Part shown: in pieces, positions 1-7,367 of the stretch | Position numbering within the stretch: position 1 is the first letter of the stretch | Layout of the letters: each line of letters starts with the position of its first letter | NCBI GenBank assembly: GCA_937894805.1 | Contig: CALAYR010000079.1 | Span: 1-10,717, forward strand | DNA: 10,717 nucleotides | Origin: an uncultured Acidimicrobiaceae bacterium | GTDB lineage: Bacteria; Actinomycetota; Acidimicrobiia; Acidimicrobiales; RAAP-2 | Direction of reading: 5' to 3' | The notes under the pieces: model-generated | What the model saw: the letters and a program-made list of their open reading frames with translations, nothing else | Told to the model about the DNA's origin: nothing | Database searches by the model: none | Program-made: the position numbers and the translations under genes

Positions 1-2474
1 AAATTAGCCGCAATTCGCATCCGTTCGAGGTACTGCACCAGAGTCCGTTGACCCACAGCCAGTGGGTGGGCCAAGTGGAAGGCCTCCACCTCGTTGGCGA
101 ACTGCTCGTCGAGCGCAAACTTGGTGACGCCACTCGTGACTCGCACGTGCAGATTCGGGGCAAACTTCGTTTGAACATCACTCCAACGGCTTGTGAGGTA
201 GCGCCACACGGCGGGGCCATTGGCTCGGGAGTTGACGAGAAGGCCCAAGAGAATCGGTCCATCCTGATTACGGAACTCGTCGAAGGCTCGACGAGCGGTT
301 TCGAGGGCCTGGGCTTCCTCGGGGAAGTCGGCGAGTGACTGCAAGAAGCGTTGTTCTTCCTGGGGACCGGCGGCATTCTCGTAGGCGTCGACGAACCGGT
401 CGTAGTCACCGGGTCGATTCACGTTGGCCACCACGCGCAAGAGCGCGCGAGCCGTGTCACCTTCGAGGTGTCCGGCGTCGAAGCGGCGAACGGCCTCCGC
501 GCGAACGGCCTCTTCTCGGCCCAAGATGCCGAGGGTGGAAATCGCCACGGCACGGAGCTGTGGCGTGAGGTCGTCCTCGCCGGCGATGCTGTCGTAGCCC
601 AGACGCGTGAGATGCGGCTGGAAGAGTTCGCGGACAATCGCAGCGAGCGTGTCACGCTGTGACTCGTCGATGACGCGGTTAACCCATTCAAGCGCTTCGG
701 CCACGGTGATCCAGGTGGTGGGGTTGTTGTCGGCACCGAGCGAACGAGCAATGGTCAAGAAGTCCGCGAGCGTGATTGCGCTCGAAAAAAGTCCGGCCCA
801 GGCGTCAGCGACGAGGACGACACGCTCGAGGTCGTCAAGTTCTGACATGCGGGCCGAGATGGCGGCCAATTCGGCGCTGCCGTAGCGGGTGCGGTAGACG
901 CCAGAGCCTCCGGCGTTCACCACGACGTTGGCGCCGCTAATGGCCACCGGCTCACTCTTAAGAAGGTGAGTCGTCGTCGCGCCACCGTCGAGAGAACGAG
1001 TCAACACGGGGATGAACCAGTCCTTCCCAATGTTGGAAGCGGTGGACGTCGGTCCGTAGGCGAAGGGTTCCTGACGCAACGTGCCGTTCTCCAGGGTTAC
1101 CAGTGGGTGGCCACCCTGCAAGATCCAGGTGTTCATAATGTCGCGGACGGGCTGGTTGGAGGCCTCTTCGAGGGCGTCCCACAGGTCAGTCGTAATGGTG
1201 TTGGCGTAGGCGTGCTTCTTTAGGTAACGGCGAATTCCATCGCGGTAGACATCGGTGCCGAGGTAGAGCTCCAACATGCGCAGCACCGATCCACCCTTTT
1301 CGTAGGTGAGGAGGTCGAACATGCCTTGGGAGTCGTCGGGGGAGACGACTTCGAATTCGATGGGTCGCGTGGAGTGAAGGCCATCGACCTGGAGGGCCAT
1401 GTCGCGGAAGGTGCCGAAGCCGACCCAGACTTTCCACTCGGGACGGAAGGCGTCGAGGCAGGCGTTCGCCATAAACGTCGCAAAGGCCTCGTTGAGCCAG
1501 ATACCTTCCCACCACTCCATGGTGACGAGGTCACCGAACCACATGTGGGCGATTTCGTGCGCCACCACTTCGGCGACGCGCTCTACTTCTTGCTGCGAGG
1601 CCGTCGCGGGGTCAACGAGGAGGGCCGTTTCGCGATAGGTCACACAGCCCAAGTTCTCCATGGCGCCGAAGGCAAAGTCGGGAATCGCAATCATGTCCAG
1701 CTTGTCGCCGGGATAGGGGATAGCGAAGTAGTTCGAGAAGAAGCGCAGCGCAAAGGCGCCCGCTTCGAGTGCGAAGGGGGCGAGATGAGTCTTGCCGCGC
1801 GGCGTGACGATACGCAGTGGAACTCCGTCCACGTCGACGGTTTCGGACTCTTCGAATGGTCCCACGACGAAGGCCACCAAGTAGGTCGACATCTTCATTG
1901 TCGGCCCAAAGACCACCGTGGTGGTCCCATTGCCCTCATCGGTGCGACTCACGATGGGGGAGTTGGAGTAGGCCTTCAGGTCACTGGGAATGTGCAGCGT
2001 GACGTTGTAGCTGGCCTTAAAAACGGGCTCATCCCAGCAGGGGAAGGCGCGGCGGGCATCGGTCGACTCGAACTGCGTGGTCGCAATGGTCTGGGTCACA
2101 CCATCGTTGTCCACGTAGGTCGATCGGTAGAAGCCGTGTAGCTGATCGTTCAAAATGCCCTGGAAGGCAATCACCATGGTCGCGGTGCCGACCGCCAAGG
2201 CGTTCTCAAAGGTGACGGTGCCAGTCTCAAAATGCTCGTCCAGAACGGGCGCGCCGTGGTGGTCCACGCCGGCACTGTCGGTGACACAGACCTCTGAGAG
2301 TTCGAGCTCAATGGCGTTAAAGGCCACCACGTTGGTCGACTCGCGAACGTCTAGTTCGATCTTGACGGAGCCTGAGAATGTGGCCGCTCCCAGGTCGGGG
2401 GTGATGTCAATGTGGTAGCGAACCGGCCAAATTGAGGCGGGTAGGCGGTACGGATTTTCGGTGCGTGAGGACAT
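1..2474 (-). CDS. pepN: M1 family zinc aminopeptidase, downstream tandem copy (C-terminus cut off by window edge)
   Basis: This is a cytosolic metallo-aminopeptidase that removes N-terminal residues from peptides. The minus-strand frame is open from the ATG at 2472-2474 to the left edge, giving 824 whole codons, so probably only the last few residues are missing. I read GAMEN at residues 270-274, the zinc motif HEIAH at 306-310 (H306, H310, catalytic E307), the third ligand E329 in NEAF, and the transition-state tyrosine Y391 in TYEKGG. A helical ERAP1_C-like region follows. The N-terminal half holds the usual beta-saddle domain, with FESTDARRAFPCWDEP. No signal peptide is visible. It aligns along its whole length with the copy at 2509-5028, with a 3-residue offset at the active site. 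A TAGCCT box 6 nt before the ATG suggests its own leaderless promoter, although read-through from the upstream copy is possible. Substrate preference cannot be told from the sequence. Confidence 0.93.
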   Translation of the reverse strand, partial: MSSRTENPYRLPASIWPVRYHIDITPDLGAATFSGSVKIELDVRESTNVVAFNAIELELSEVCVTDSAGVDHHGAPVLDEHFETGTVTFENALAVGTATMVIAFQGILNDQLHGFYRSTYVDNDGVTQTIATTQFESTDARRAFPCWDEPVFKASYNVTLHIPSDLKAYSNSPIVSRTDEGNGTTTVVFGPTMKMSTYLVAFVVGPFEESETVDVDGVPLRIVTPRGKTHLAPFALEAGAFALRFFSNYFAIPYPGDKLDMIAIPDFAFGAMENLGCVTYRETALLVDPATASQQEVERVAEVVAHEIAHMWFGDLVTMEWWEGIWLNEAFATFMANACLDAFRPEWKVWVGFGTFRDMALQVDGLHSTRPIEFEVVSPDDSQGMFDLLTYEKGGSVLRMLELYLGTDVYRDGIRRYLKKHAYANTITTDLWDALEEASNQPVRDIMNTWILQGGHPLVTLENGTLRQEPFAYGPTSTASNIGKDWFIPVLTRSLDGGATTTHLLKSEPVAISGANVVVNAGGSGVYRTRYGSAELAAISARMSELDDLERVVLVADAWAGLFSSAITLADFLTIARSLGADNNPTTWITVAEALEWVNRVIDESQRDTLAAIVRELFQPHLTRLGYDSIAGEDDLTPQLRAVAISTLGILGREEAVRAEAVRRFDAGHLEGDTARALLRVVANVNRPGDYDRFVDAYENAAGPQEEQRFLQSLADFPEEAQALETARRAFDEFRNQDGPILLGLLVNSRANGPAVWRYLTSRWSDVQTKFAPNLHVRVTSGVTKFALDEQFANEVEAFHLAHPLAVGQRTLVQYLERMRIAAN
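1483..1559. repeat. Near-identical direct repeat with 4046-4122 (unit A)
   Basis: This 77-nt segment matches 4046-4122 at 75 of 77 positions by my manual alignment. It encodes the zinc-site region (HEIAHMWFGDLVTMEWWEGIW and following) of the downstream aminopeptidase. Flanking parts of the two genes differ at many more synonymous sites. Confidence 0.75.
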
Positions 2475-2480
2475 AGCCCA

Positions 2481-2486
2481 AGGCTA
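2481..2486 (-). promoter_or_regulatory. Putative -10 box for the downstream M1 aminopeptidase (leaderless)
   Basis: Read on the minus strand this is TAGCCT, followed by 6 nt (TGGGCT) and then the ATG at 2474. The spacing puts the transcription start at or next to the start codon. No convincing -35 and no Shine-Dalgarno is seen. The 34-nt gap to the stop of the upstream copy holds no strong terminator hairpin. Confidence 0.5.
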
Positions 2487-2508
2487 GCCCCCACACACCA
2501 AAATCGTT

Positions 2509-5028
2509 TTAGTTCAGAGACTTCAACGTTTCGAGAAGGGTGCCGCGCACGCGGTCACCAAAGAGGACTCCACGCTCAAGGCGGTCCAACATTTGGATCA
2601 ACGTAACGTGTCGACTCTGCAGAGGATTGCTCTCGTGGAAGGAACGAACCTCACGCGCGAGTTCGCCGTCCTTAAACAAGGTGACGACCCCGCCCAGCAT
2701 CATGGCGTGCATGTCGGGAATGAAGTGCTCCGTCAACTGGCCCCAACGCTCGGTGATCCAGCGCCATACGAATTCGCCAATGCTGCGGTTCGCAATCATC
2801 GCACCCATTAGGAAAGGGGCGTCTTGACTGCGGAACTCGCTGAGACACTTCTCGAGGGTCTCGAGCGCCACGGCTTCCGACGGGATGCCCGCGAGGGCGA
2901 AGAGGTAGCGCTGTTCGTCCTGTGGCGTCGTGGCACTCTTGCGTCGTTCATCCAAAATCGCGGCCGTGCCGGGGCGGTCTTGATCGGCGGCAATCATCAC
3001 GATGGCGCGCGCCAGGTCACCCGACACTTCGTTGGCATCGAAGCGACGCAAGGCCTCGGCGATGACGTCACTGTCGTGACCGTAGATACCGAGCATCTCG
3101 ACGACCATGCCGCGGAGTTCGCCGGCCTGCTCACTCTCACCCGCAGCGGGAGTCCAAGTCAGACGCTTCAAAACGGGCTGGTAGAGACGGCGAACAACGC
3201 CACCGAGTTCGACCCGCTCCTCATCGTTGGCAATGCGGTCGATCATGCCAATGGCCTGACCGATCACGCTCCACGTCGAAGGCTCGTCGAGGTCGGTAAG
3301 CCCCGTTGCGAGCGTTAAGAGTCCTTGCAGAGTGGCACCACCCACCATCACGGCGGCCCAGGTGTCTGAGAACAAGACGGCCCGCTCGAGAATGTCGAGC
3401 TCGGTCAAGTGGGCGGCGATGGCAGCTAGTTCCGTGTTGCCGTACGCAGTGCGATAGAAGCCTGATCCACCGGCGTTCACTACCGCGACGCCCGAGGTGA
3501 CTAACGGTGCACTGGCACTTGTGAGCAACTGCTTGTTGATCGTCGTGGAACCAATCTCGCGCGAGAGGACGGGAACCTGCCAGAGCGAACCAATGGCCGA
3601 CTTGTCTTGCGGTGGCAAGTAGGAAAAGGGGCTCTGTGAAATTGTGCCGTTCTCAACCTTGACGAGTGGATGGCCACCCTGCAAGATCCAGGTGTCCATG
3701 ATTGCGCCGACCGGCTGACCGGAAGACTCTTCGAGGGCGGCCCAAAGATCCTTGGTAACTGTGTTTCCGTAGGCGTGCTTCTTCAAGTAGATACGGATAC
3801 CGTCGCGGAACGTCTCTTCGCCGAGGTACTGCTCCAACATGCGCAAGACGGCGCAGCCCTTGATGTAGGTCAGTACGTCGAACATGCCGCGGCAGTCGTT
3901 CGGGGAAATCACTTCGTACTCAATAGCGCGCGTCGAGTGGAGACCGTCCACGTTGAAGGCCATGTCGCGAGCTGGGTTGAAGCCAACCCACTTCTGCCAC
4001 TGGGGGCGGAAGTGATCGGTGCAGATTGACTCCATGAAGGTGGCGAAGGCCTCGTTGAGCCAGATGCCTTCCCACCACTCCATGGTGACGAGGTCACCGA
4101 ACCACATGTGAGCGATTTCGTGGTTGACAACTTCGGCCACCCGTTCGATGTCGCTGTGAGCACCCGTCTTAGGGTCGACCAAGAGGGCCGTGTCGCGGAA
4201 AGTCACGAGTCCTAGGTTCTCCATGGCGCCGGCCGCGAAGTCGGGGATGGCGATGAGGTCAAGCTTGTCGCCGGGGTAGGGAATGTCGAAGTAGTCGGTG
4301 AAGAACTCGATGGCGTGAATAGCCGTCTCCATACCAATCTCGGTGAGGTGGCCCTTGCCGATGGGGTAGATAACGCGCATCGGGACGCCGCGAACGATTA
4401 CCTCTTCGGTCGACTCGAACGGTCCAACGACGAAAGCGACCAGGTAGGTCGACATCTTCATGGTGCGGTCAAAGACCACTTCGCGCTTGTTGTTGCCGAG
4501 ATCGGTCTCGCGAACCACGGCCGAGTTGGAGTACGCGGCCAGGTGAGTTGGCACTACCAACGTCACTTCGTAGGTGGCCTTGAATGCCGGCTCATCCCAA
4601 CACGGGAAGGCCTTGCGGGCGTCATGCGATTCGAACTGCGTCGTGGCAATGGTGTGACTCACACCGTTGTTGTCGGTGTAGGTCGAACGGTAAAAGCCGT
4701 GGAGCTGGTCGTTCAAGATTCCTGTAAAGGTGATTGTCGCTACACCCTGGCCAGTGGGCAAAGCGCTGTCGAAGTTGAAGGTCGCAGTTTCGTACTCGTG
4801 GTCGTACGTAGGTGCGGCTGAGACGTAGCTCTGGCCACCGATGGTCACCGTGGCAGCACCGACTTCGAGTTCCTTGGCGTTAAGGGCGAAGGACGTAACC
4901 GACTCATTGATGTCGAGGTCAATGTCGACACGTCCGTCGAACGTGAACTTCTCGAGGTCGGGGGTCAGGTGAATCTGGTAGTTCGAAGGAACGACCGTGC
5001 GAGGGAGGCGGTATGGATTGGTGGTCAT
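2509..5028 (-). CDS. pepN: M1 family zinc aminopeptidase, complete upstream tandem copy
   Basis: This is an 839-aa cytosolic aminopeptidase N-type enzyme, a normal length for the M1 family in actinobacteria. The beta-sheet N-terminal domain occupies roughly residues 1-200. The thermolysin-like catalytic domain follows, with GAMEN at 267-271, HEIAH at 303-307 (zinc ligands H303 and H307, general base E304), third ligand E326 in NEAF (HEXXH-X18-E spacing) and catalytic Y388 in TYIKG. After about residue 450 come a small beta domain and an all-helical ERAP1_C-like C-terminal domain. No signal peptide or membrane segment is present. The ATG at 5026-5028 is chosen because it opens straight into the conserved N-terminus (TTNPYRLPR) and has a TAGGAT -10 box 8 nt upstream. 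The gene is divergent from the PfkB kinase and followed 34 nt later by its paralogue. All catalytic residues are intact in both copies, so neither looks like a pseudogene. Confidence 0.97.
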   Translation of the reverse strand: MTTNPYRLPRTVVPSNYQIHLTPDLEKFTFDGRVDIDLDINESVTSFALNAKELEVGAATVTIGGQSYVSAAPTYDHEYETATFNFDSALPTGQGVATITFTGILNDQLHGFYRSTYTDNNGVSHTIATTQFESHDARKAFPCWDEPAFKATYEVTLVVPTHLAAYSNSAVVRETDLGNNKREVVFDRTMKMSTYLVAFVVGPFESTEEVIVRGVPMRVIYPIGKGHLTEIGMETAIHAIEFFTDYFDIPYPGDKLDLIAIPDFAAGAMENLGLVTFRDTALLVDPKTGAHSDIERVAEVVNHEIAHMWFGDLVTMEWWEGIWLNEAFATFMESICTDHFRPQWQKWVGFNPARDMAFNVDGLHSTRAIEYEVISPNDCRGMFDVLTYIKGCAVLRMLEQYLGEETFRDGIRIYLKKHAYGNTVTKDLWAALEESSGQPVGAIMDTWILQGGHPLVKVENGTISQSPFSYLPPQDKSAIGSLWQVPVLSREIGSTTINKQLLTSASAPLVTSGVAVVNAGGSGFYRTAYGNTELAAIAAHLTELDILERAVLFSDTWAAVMVGGATLQGLLTLATGLTDLDEPSTWSVIGQAIGMIDRIANDEERVELGGVVRRLYQPVLKRLTWTPAAGESEQAGELRGMVVEMLGIYGHDSDVIAEALRRFDANEVSGDLARAIVMIAADQDRPGTAAILDERRKSATTPQDEQRYLFALAGIPSEAVALETLEKCLSEFRSQDAPFLMGAMIANRSIGEFVWRWITERWGQLTEHFIPDMHAMMLGGVVTLFKDGELAREVRSFHESNPLQSRHVTLIQMLDRLERGVLFGDRVRGTLLETLKSLN
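4046..4122. repeat. Near-identical direct repeat with 1483-1559 (unit B)
   Basis: This is the partner of the 1483-1559 segment, inside the upstream aminopeptidase copy and in the same orientation, about 2.56 kb away. Only two mismatches are seen across 77 nt. Recombination between the units would fuse the two genes in frame. Confidence 0.75.
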
Positions 5029-5036
5029 AGCCCGAA

Positions 5037-5042
5037 ATCCTA
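5037..5042 (-). promoter_or_regulatory. Putative -10 box for the upstream M1 aminopeptidase (leaderless)
   Basis: Read on the minus strand this is TAGGAT, then 8 nt, then the ATG at 5028. No Shine-Dalgarno is present. Its expected -35 region overlaps the start of the divergent kinase gene, so this promoter and the one at 5054-5059 occupy the same DNA. Confidence 0.5.
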
Positions 5043-5053
5043 CGGCAACCTCG

Positions 5054-5059
5054 TAGCCT
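5054..5059 (+). promoter_or_regulatory. Putative -10 box for the PfkB kinase (leaderless)
   Basis: TAGCCT followed by 7 nt (GAGTCCC) and the GTG at 5067. There is no purine-rich ribosome-binding site, so a leaderless transcript starting at or beside the GTG is the simplest reading. The -10 box lies 11 nt from the opposing -10 of the aminopeptidase. Confidence 0.5.
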
Positions 5060-5066
5060 GAGTCCC

Positions 5067-6104
5067 GTGTCTACAGAACCCACCCCCGTACAGATTGGCA
5101 GTCGCCCCAAGCCCGAGCGTTTGGCCGTAACCGGTATCGGAAATGCCCTCTTGGACGTCATCATGCAGGACCACGACAATGTCCACGCCGAGCTCGGTCT
5201 GGCCAAGGGTGGCATGACTCTGGTCGAGCTGGCTCAAGCGCACCAGATCTACGGCGCCATGAACTCCACGCTCGAAATGTCGGGTGGCTCCGCGGCTAAC
5301 ACCATTGCGGGCATCGCCAGCCTCGGTGGACAGACCGGCTTTATCGGCAAGGTCGGCTCCGACAACTTTGGTGAAGTTTTCGCCCACGACCTTTCTTCTC
5401 TCGGCGCGACGGTGGACCTCACGGTGGCCGAAACGAACGAGCTCGGCACTGGCCGTTGTCACGTCTTTGTGACCGATGACGCCGAGCGCACGATGGCGAC
5501 CTACTTGGGTGCGGCCAATCAGATGGAGCCCGAAGACATCACGTCGGATCTAATTCAGCACTCCGACATCGTCTACATCGAGGGCTACCTCTTCGATCTC
5601 CCCCCGGCCAAGAACGCGCTGCGTCAGGCCATCGCTACGACCCACGACCACGACGGACTAGTCGCCCTCAGTCTTTCGGACCTCTTCTGTGTGGAGCGAC
5701 ACAAGGCCGACTTCTTAGAACTGATCACCAACGACGTCGACATTCTGCTGGCCAACGAGGGTGAAATCTTGACGATGTTTGGTGCCAAGACGGTCGAGCA
5801 GGCCTTTCAAGCCATCGACGAACTCGGCGTCTTGGGTGTCGTGACGATTGGTTCCAAGGGCGCCATGGTCTCTGGACCGCGTGGACCTCTGCTGATTCCG
5901 GCCCCCAAGGTGGATCGCGTCGTCGACCAAAACGGTGCCGGCGATCTCTTTGCCGCAGGTTTCCTCTACGGACTGGCCACGGGCGCCGAACCGGCCGAAG
6001 CGGCCCAACTCGCCGCCCTCTGTGCCGGTGAAGTCATCACCCACTTGGGTGCTCGACCTGAAGCCGATCTCTTCGAACTGGCGTCGGCGGCCGGTCTGCT
6101 CTAG
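5067..6104 (+). CDS. PfkB-family carbohydrate/nucleoside kinase, adenosine-kinase-like
   Basis: This is a 345-aa ribokinase-fold kinase that phosphorylates a sugar or nucleoside hydroxyl with ATP. Visible motifs are the N-terminal GIGNALLDV (23-31), the substrate-side glycine motif GGSAANT (73-79), GKVGSDNFG (94-102), the magnesium/phosphate motif NEGE (230-233, an NxxE) and the PfkB signature NGAGDLFAAG (289-298) with catalytic D293 and the anion-hole glycines. The overall pattern (DALVDV-like start, GGSAANT, LSLSD, LANEGE) is that of bacterial adenosine-kinase-type PfkB proteins. The true substrate (adenosine, ribose or another sugar) cannot be fixed from sequence alone. The GTG start is supported by the TAGCCT box 7 nt upstream. 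The gene stands alone between divergent and convergent neighbours, and its TAG stop overlaps that of ctaG. Adenosine salvage is an inference. Confidence 0.92.
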   Translation: MSTEPTPVQIGSRPKPERLAVTGIGNALLDVIMQDHDNVHAELGLAKGGMTLVELAQAHQIYGAMNSTLEMSGGSAANTIAGIASLGGQTGFIGKVGSDNFGEVFAHDLSSLGATVDLTVAETNELGTGRCHVFVTDDAERTMATYLGAANQMEPEDITSDLIQHSDIVYIEGYLFDLPPAKNALRQAIATTHDHDGLVALSLSDLFCVERHKADFLELITNDVDILLANEGEILTMFGAKTVEQAFQAIDELGVLGVVTIGSKGAMVSGPRGPLLIPAPKVDRVVDQNGAGDLFAAGFLYGLATGAEPAEAAQLAALCAGEVITHLGARPEADLFELASAAGLL

Positions 6105-6937
6105 AGGCCGAGGCGGTCTAGTTCGGCGTCGACCTCTTTGGTCTTCGCCGTTTCGTACTTGACCCACTTGACGACAATCGGAAAGAGCATTACCAGCATC
6201 AACCCGTCGCCACCGATCCACATGATGGACCCGCCGAGGTGGAGGTCGTCGAGGACGGAGATTGTGCTCATGCGCATCATGGTGTCGTAGGTCGGGAATG
6301 GATTGTGGCTCGACATCGCGAGCGCTAGACCCGTAATCGTGTCGACGGGAACGGCCGCCATCACGTAAACGGCCCTCAGTCCGGGGTGGAGCGTGAGGCC
6401 CTCCTCAATGCCGACGGCGTGCCGGAAGAAGAGATAGCCCACAATCAAGAAGCTGATCTGCTCACCATGGTGGAACCACGAGTAGCGAAGCATCCAATCA
6501 ACGAGCACCGACAGGTGGGTCGCCGGAATAAAGGCGGCGTAGAGGGCGAAACCAAAGACGGGGTGAAGAACGATCTTGATGGGCCGCGAGTTCAAGAACC
6601 GTTCGCTCCGGGGTGACGAGGCCCGCAGTAGATCGAGTGGGGCGCTCAAGGCGTAGAGCGGAGCGGCCACCATCACTAATAAGAGGTGTTGAACCATGTG
6701 GGAGCTGAAGAGCTCCATGTCGTAGACACCGATAACGGACTGGGTGGCAATAAACACCGTGAGCGTGGCGAGCAGAAACCACACCTGGCGCCACTTGGGC
6801 CAGTTGGGTGCCAAGCGCAGTGCGCCGAAGTACCAGAGGAGCGAGGCGGCCAACATCGTGGTGGGTAGGGCCGCAATTTGCCACTGGTTGAGGTGGTGCC
6901 ACGAAAACGGTTCGAGCATTGATCCCATGTCGTGCAT
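6101..6937 (-). CDS. ctaG: CtaG-like cytochrome c oxidase assembly membrane protein (caa3_CtaG family)
   Basis: This is a 278-aa polytopic membrane protein of the caa3_CtaG family, whose Bacillus member is needed to make active caa3 cytochrome oxidase, probably through copper handling. About seven hydrophobic helices are visible. Family motifs are HMVQHLLLVMVAAPLYALSAP-type residues at 80-100 (H80, H84), FHHGEQISFLIVGYLFF at 155-171 (H156, H157, E159) and DDLHLGGSIMWIGGD at 230-244 (D230, H233). An in-frame ATG lies further upstream at 7114, but that extension is polar, low in homology and would overlap the divergent gene. The ATG at 6935-6937 is preferred: it has TACGAT 6 nt upstream and starts MHDMGSM just before the first helix. 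The gene converges on the kinase and shares its CTAG stop. No oxidase subunits lie in the window. Confidence 0.88.
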   Translation of the reverse strand: MHDMGSMLEPFSWHHLNQWQIAALPTTMLAASLLWYFGALRLAPNWPKWRQVWFLLATLTVFIATQSVIGVYDMELFSSHMVQHLLLVMVAAPLYALSAPLDLLRASSPRSERFLNSRPIKIVLHPVFGFALYAAFIPATHLSVLVDWMLRYSWFHHGEQISFLIVGYLFFRHAVGIEEGLTLHPGLRAVYVMAAVPVDTITGLALAMSSHNPFPTYDTMMRMSTISVLDDLHLGGSIMWIGGDGLMLVMLFPIVVKWVKYETAKTKEVDAELDRLGL

Positions 6938-6943
6938 ATGCGA

Positions 6944-6949
6944 ATCGTA
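6944..6949 (-). promoter_or_regulatory. Putative -10 box for ctaG (leaderless)
   Basis: Read on the minus strand this is TACGAT, then 6 nt (TCGCAT), then the ATG at 6937. It decides the ctaG start in favour of the shorter 278-aa form. No clear -35 is found. Confidence 0.45.
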
Positions 6950-6985
6950 GTCACGACAATGAGCAGACACTTCAAGGCGTGTCGG

Positions 6986-6991
6986 TAGGCT
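6986..6991 (+). promoter_or_regulatory. Putative -10 box for the 6999-8535 gene cluster (leaderless)
   Basis: TAGGCT followed by 7 nt (CACTCCC) and the GTG at 6999. There is no Shine-Dalgarno. It would drive the small membrane protein, DUF3817 and phosphodiesterase genes as one transcript. Confidence 0.5.
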
Positions 6992-6998
6992 CACTCCC

Positions 6999-7367
6999 GT
7001 GAAGTCGAAGTGGTTTTCGCCACGAGCAATCCTGCTCCATCTGACCCTTAGTGGCTGGGTCTCCGGCTGCAGTGCGGCCGCGTGGTGGCAAATTGCCCGA
7101 GCGGCCGACGGCAATGCGCTCAGCTACCTCTACGCCATTGAGTGGCCTATTTTTGCCATTGCCGGCGTGCTCGGGTGGTACGCCCTATTGAACATCGAAA
7201 AAGTGACCGAAGCCCAAGAGCAGGCTCGCCGGGAGTACGAAGAGAAGATGCGCCAAGAGGCCCAGCAGGCCCGCGTCGTTGACGAGGAGTCCCCAGAACT
7301 CGCGGCCTATAACAATCACCTCGCCGCACTCGCCAAACAACCACGAAAGAAGCTTTGGGGTCACTAA
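6999..7367 (+). CDS. Small conserved actinobacterial membrane protein or lipoprotein with charged C-terminal helix
   Basis: This is a 122-aa protein of unknown function. It opens with a positively charged N-terminus (K2, K4, R9) and a hydrophobic stretch at 10-30 that ends in a possible lipobox, V-S-G-C at 21-24. A conserved-looking block follows at 30-52 (WQIARAADGN and YAIEWPIFA), then a second hydrophobic segment to about residue 65. A strongly charged, coiled-coil-prone helix follows at about 66-92, then a basic tail. I recognise the WQ-RA-GN-YA-EWP-FA pattern from small membrane proteins that sit beside DUF3817 genes in actinobacteria. From memory, the M. tuberculosis Rv1343c (LprD)/Rv1342c pair may be the counterpart, but this is unverified. 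Whether C24 is lipidated or lies in a membrane helix is undecided. The GTG start is supported by the upstream TAGGCT box. The stop overlaps the next start by one base. Confidence 0.82.
   Translation: MKSKWFSPRAILLHLTLSGWVSGCSAAAWWQIARAADGNALSYLYAIEWPIFAIAGVLGWYALLNIEKVTEAQEQARREYEEKMRQEAQQARVVDEESPELAAYNNHLAALAKQPRKKLWGH

Noticed and set aside
1326..2141. Plus-strand 271-aa open frame opposite the downstream aminopeptidase
   Set aside because: It is antisense to a well-supported M1 enzyme, and its protein has no recognisable motif. Such frames are expected opposite GC-rich genes.
2498..2510. AAAATCGTTTT short A/T dyad between the two aminopeptidase genes
   Set aside because: Only four A-T pairs around a 3-nt loop, too weak to call a terminator.
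5715..6221. Minus-strand 168-aa open frame over the kinase/ctaG junction
   Set aside because: It covers the conserved C-terminal part of the kinase and the C-terminus of ctaG in the wrong frame. The composition is typical of a shadow frame.
6938..7114. 59-residue N-terminal extension of ctaG to the ATG at 7114
   Set aside because: It would run through the divergent gene's start, is not membrane-like and lacks family resemblance. The ATG at 6937 has its own -10 box.
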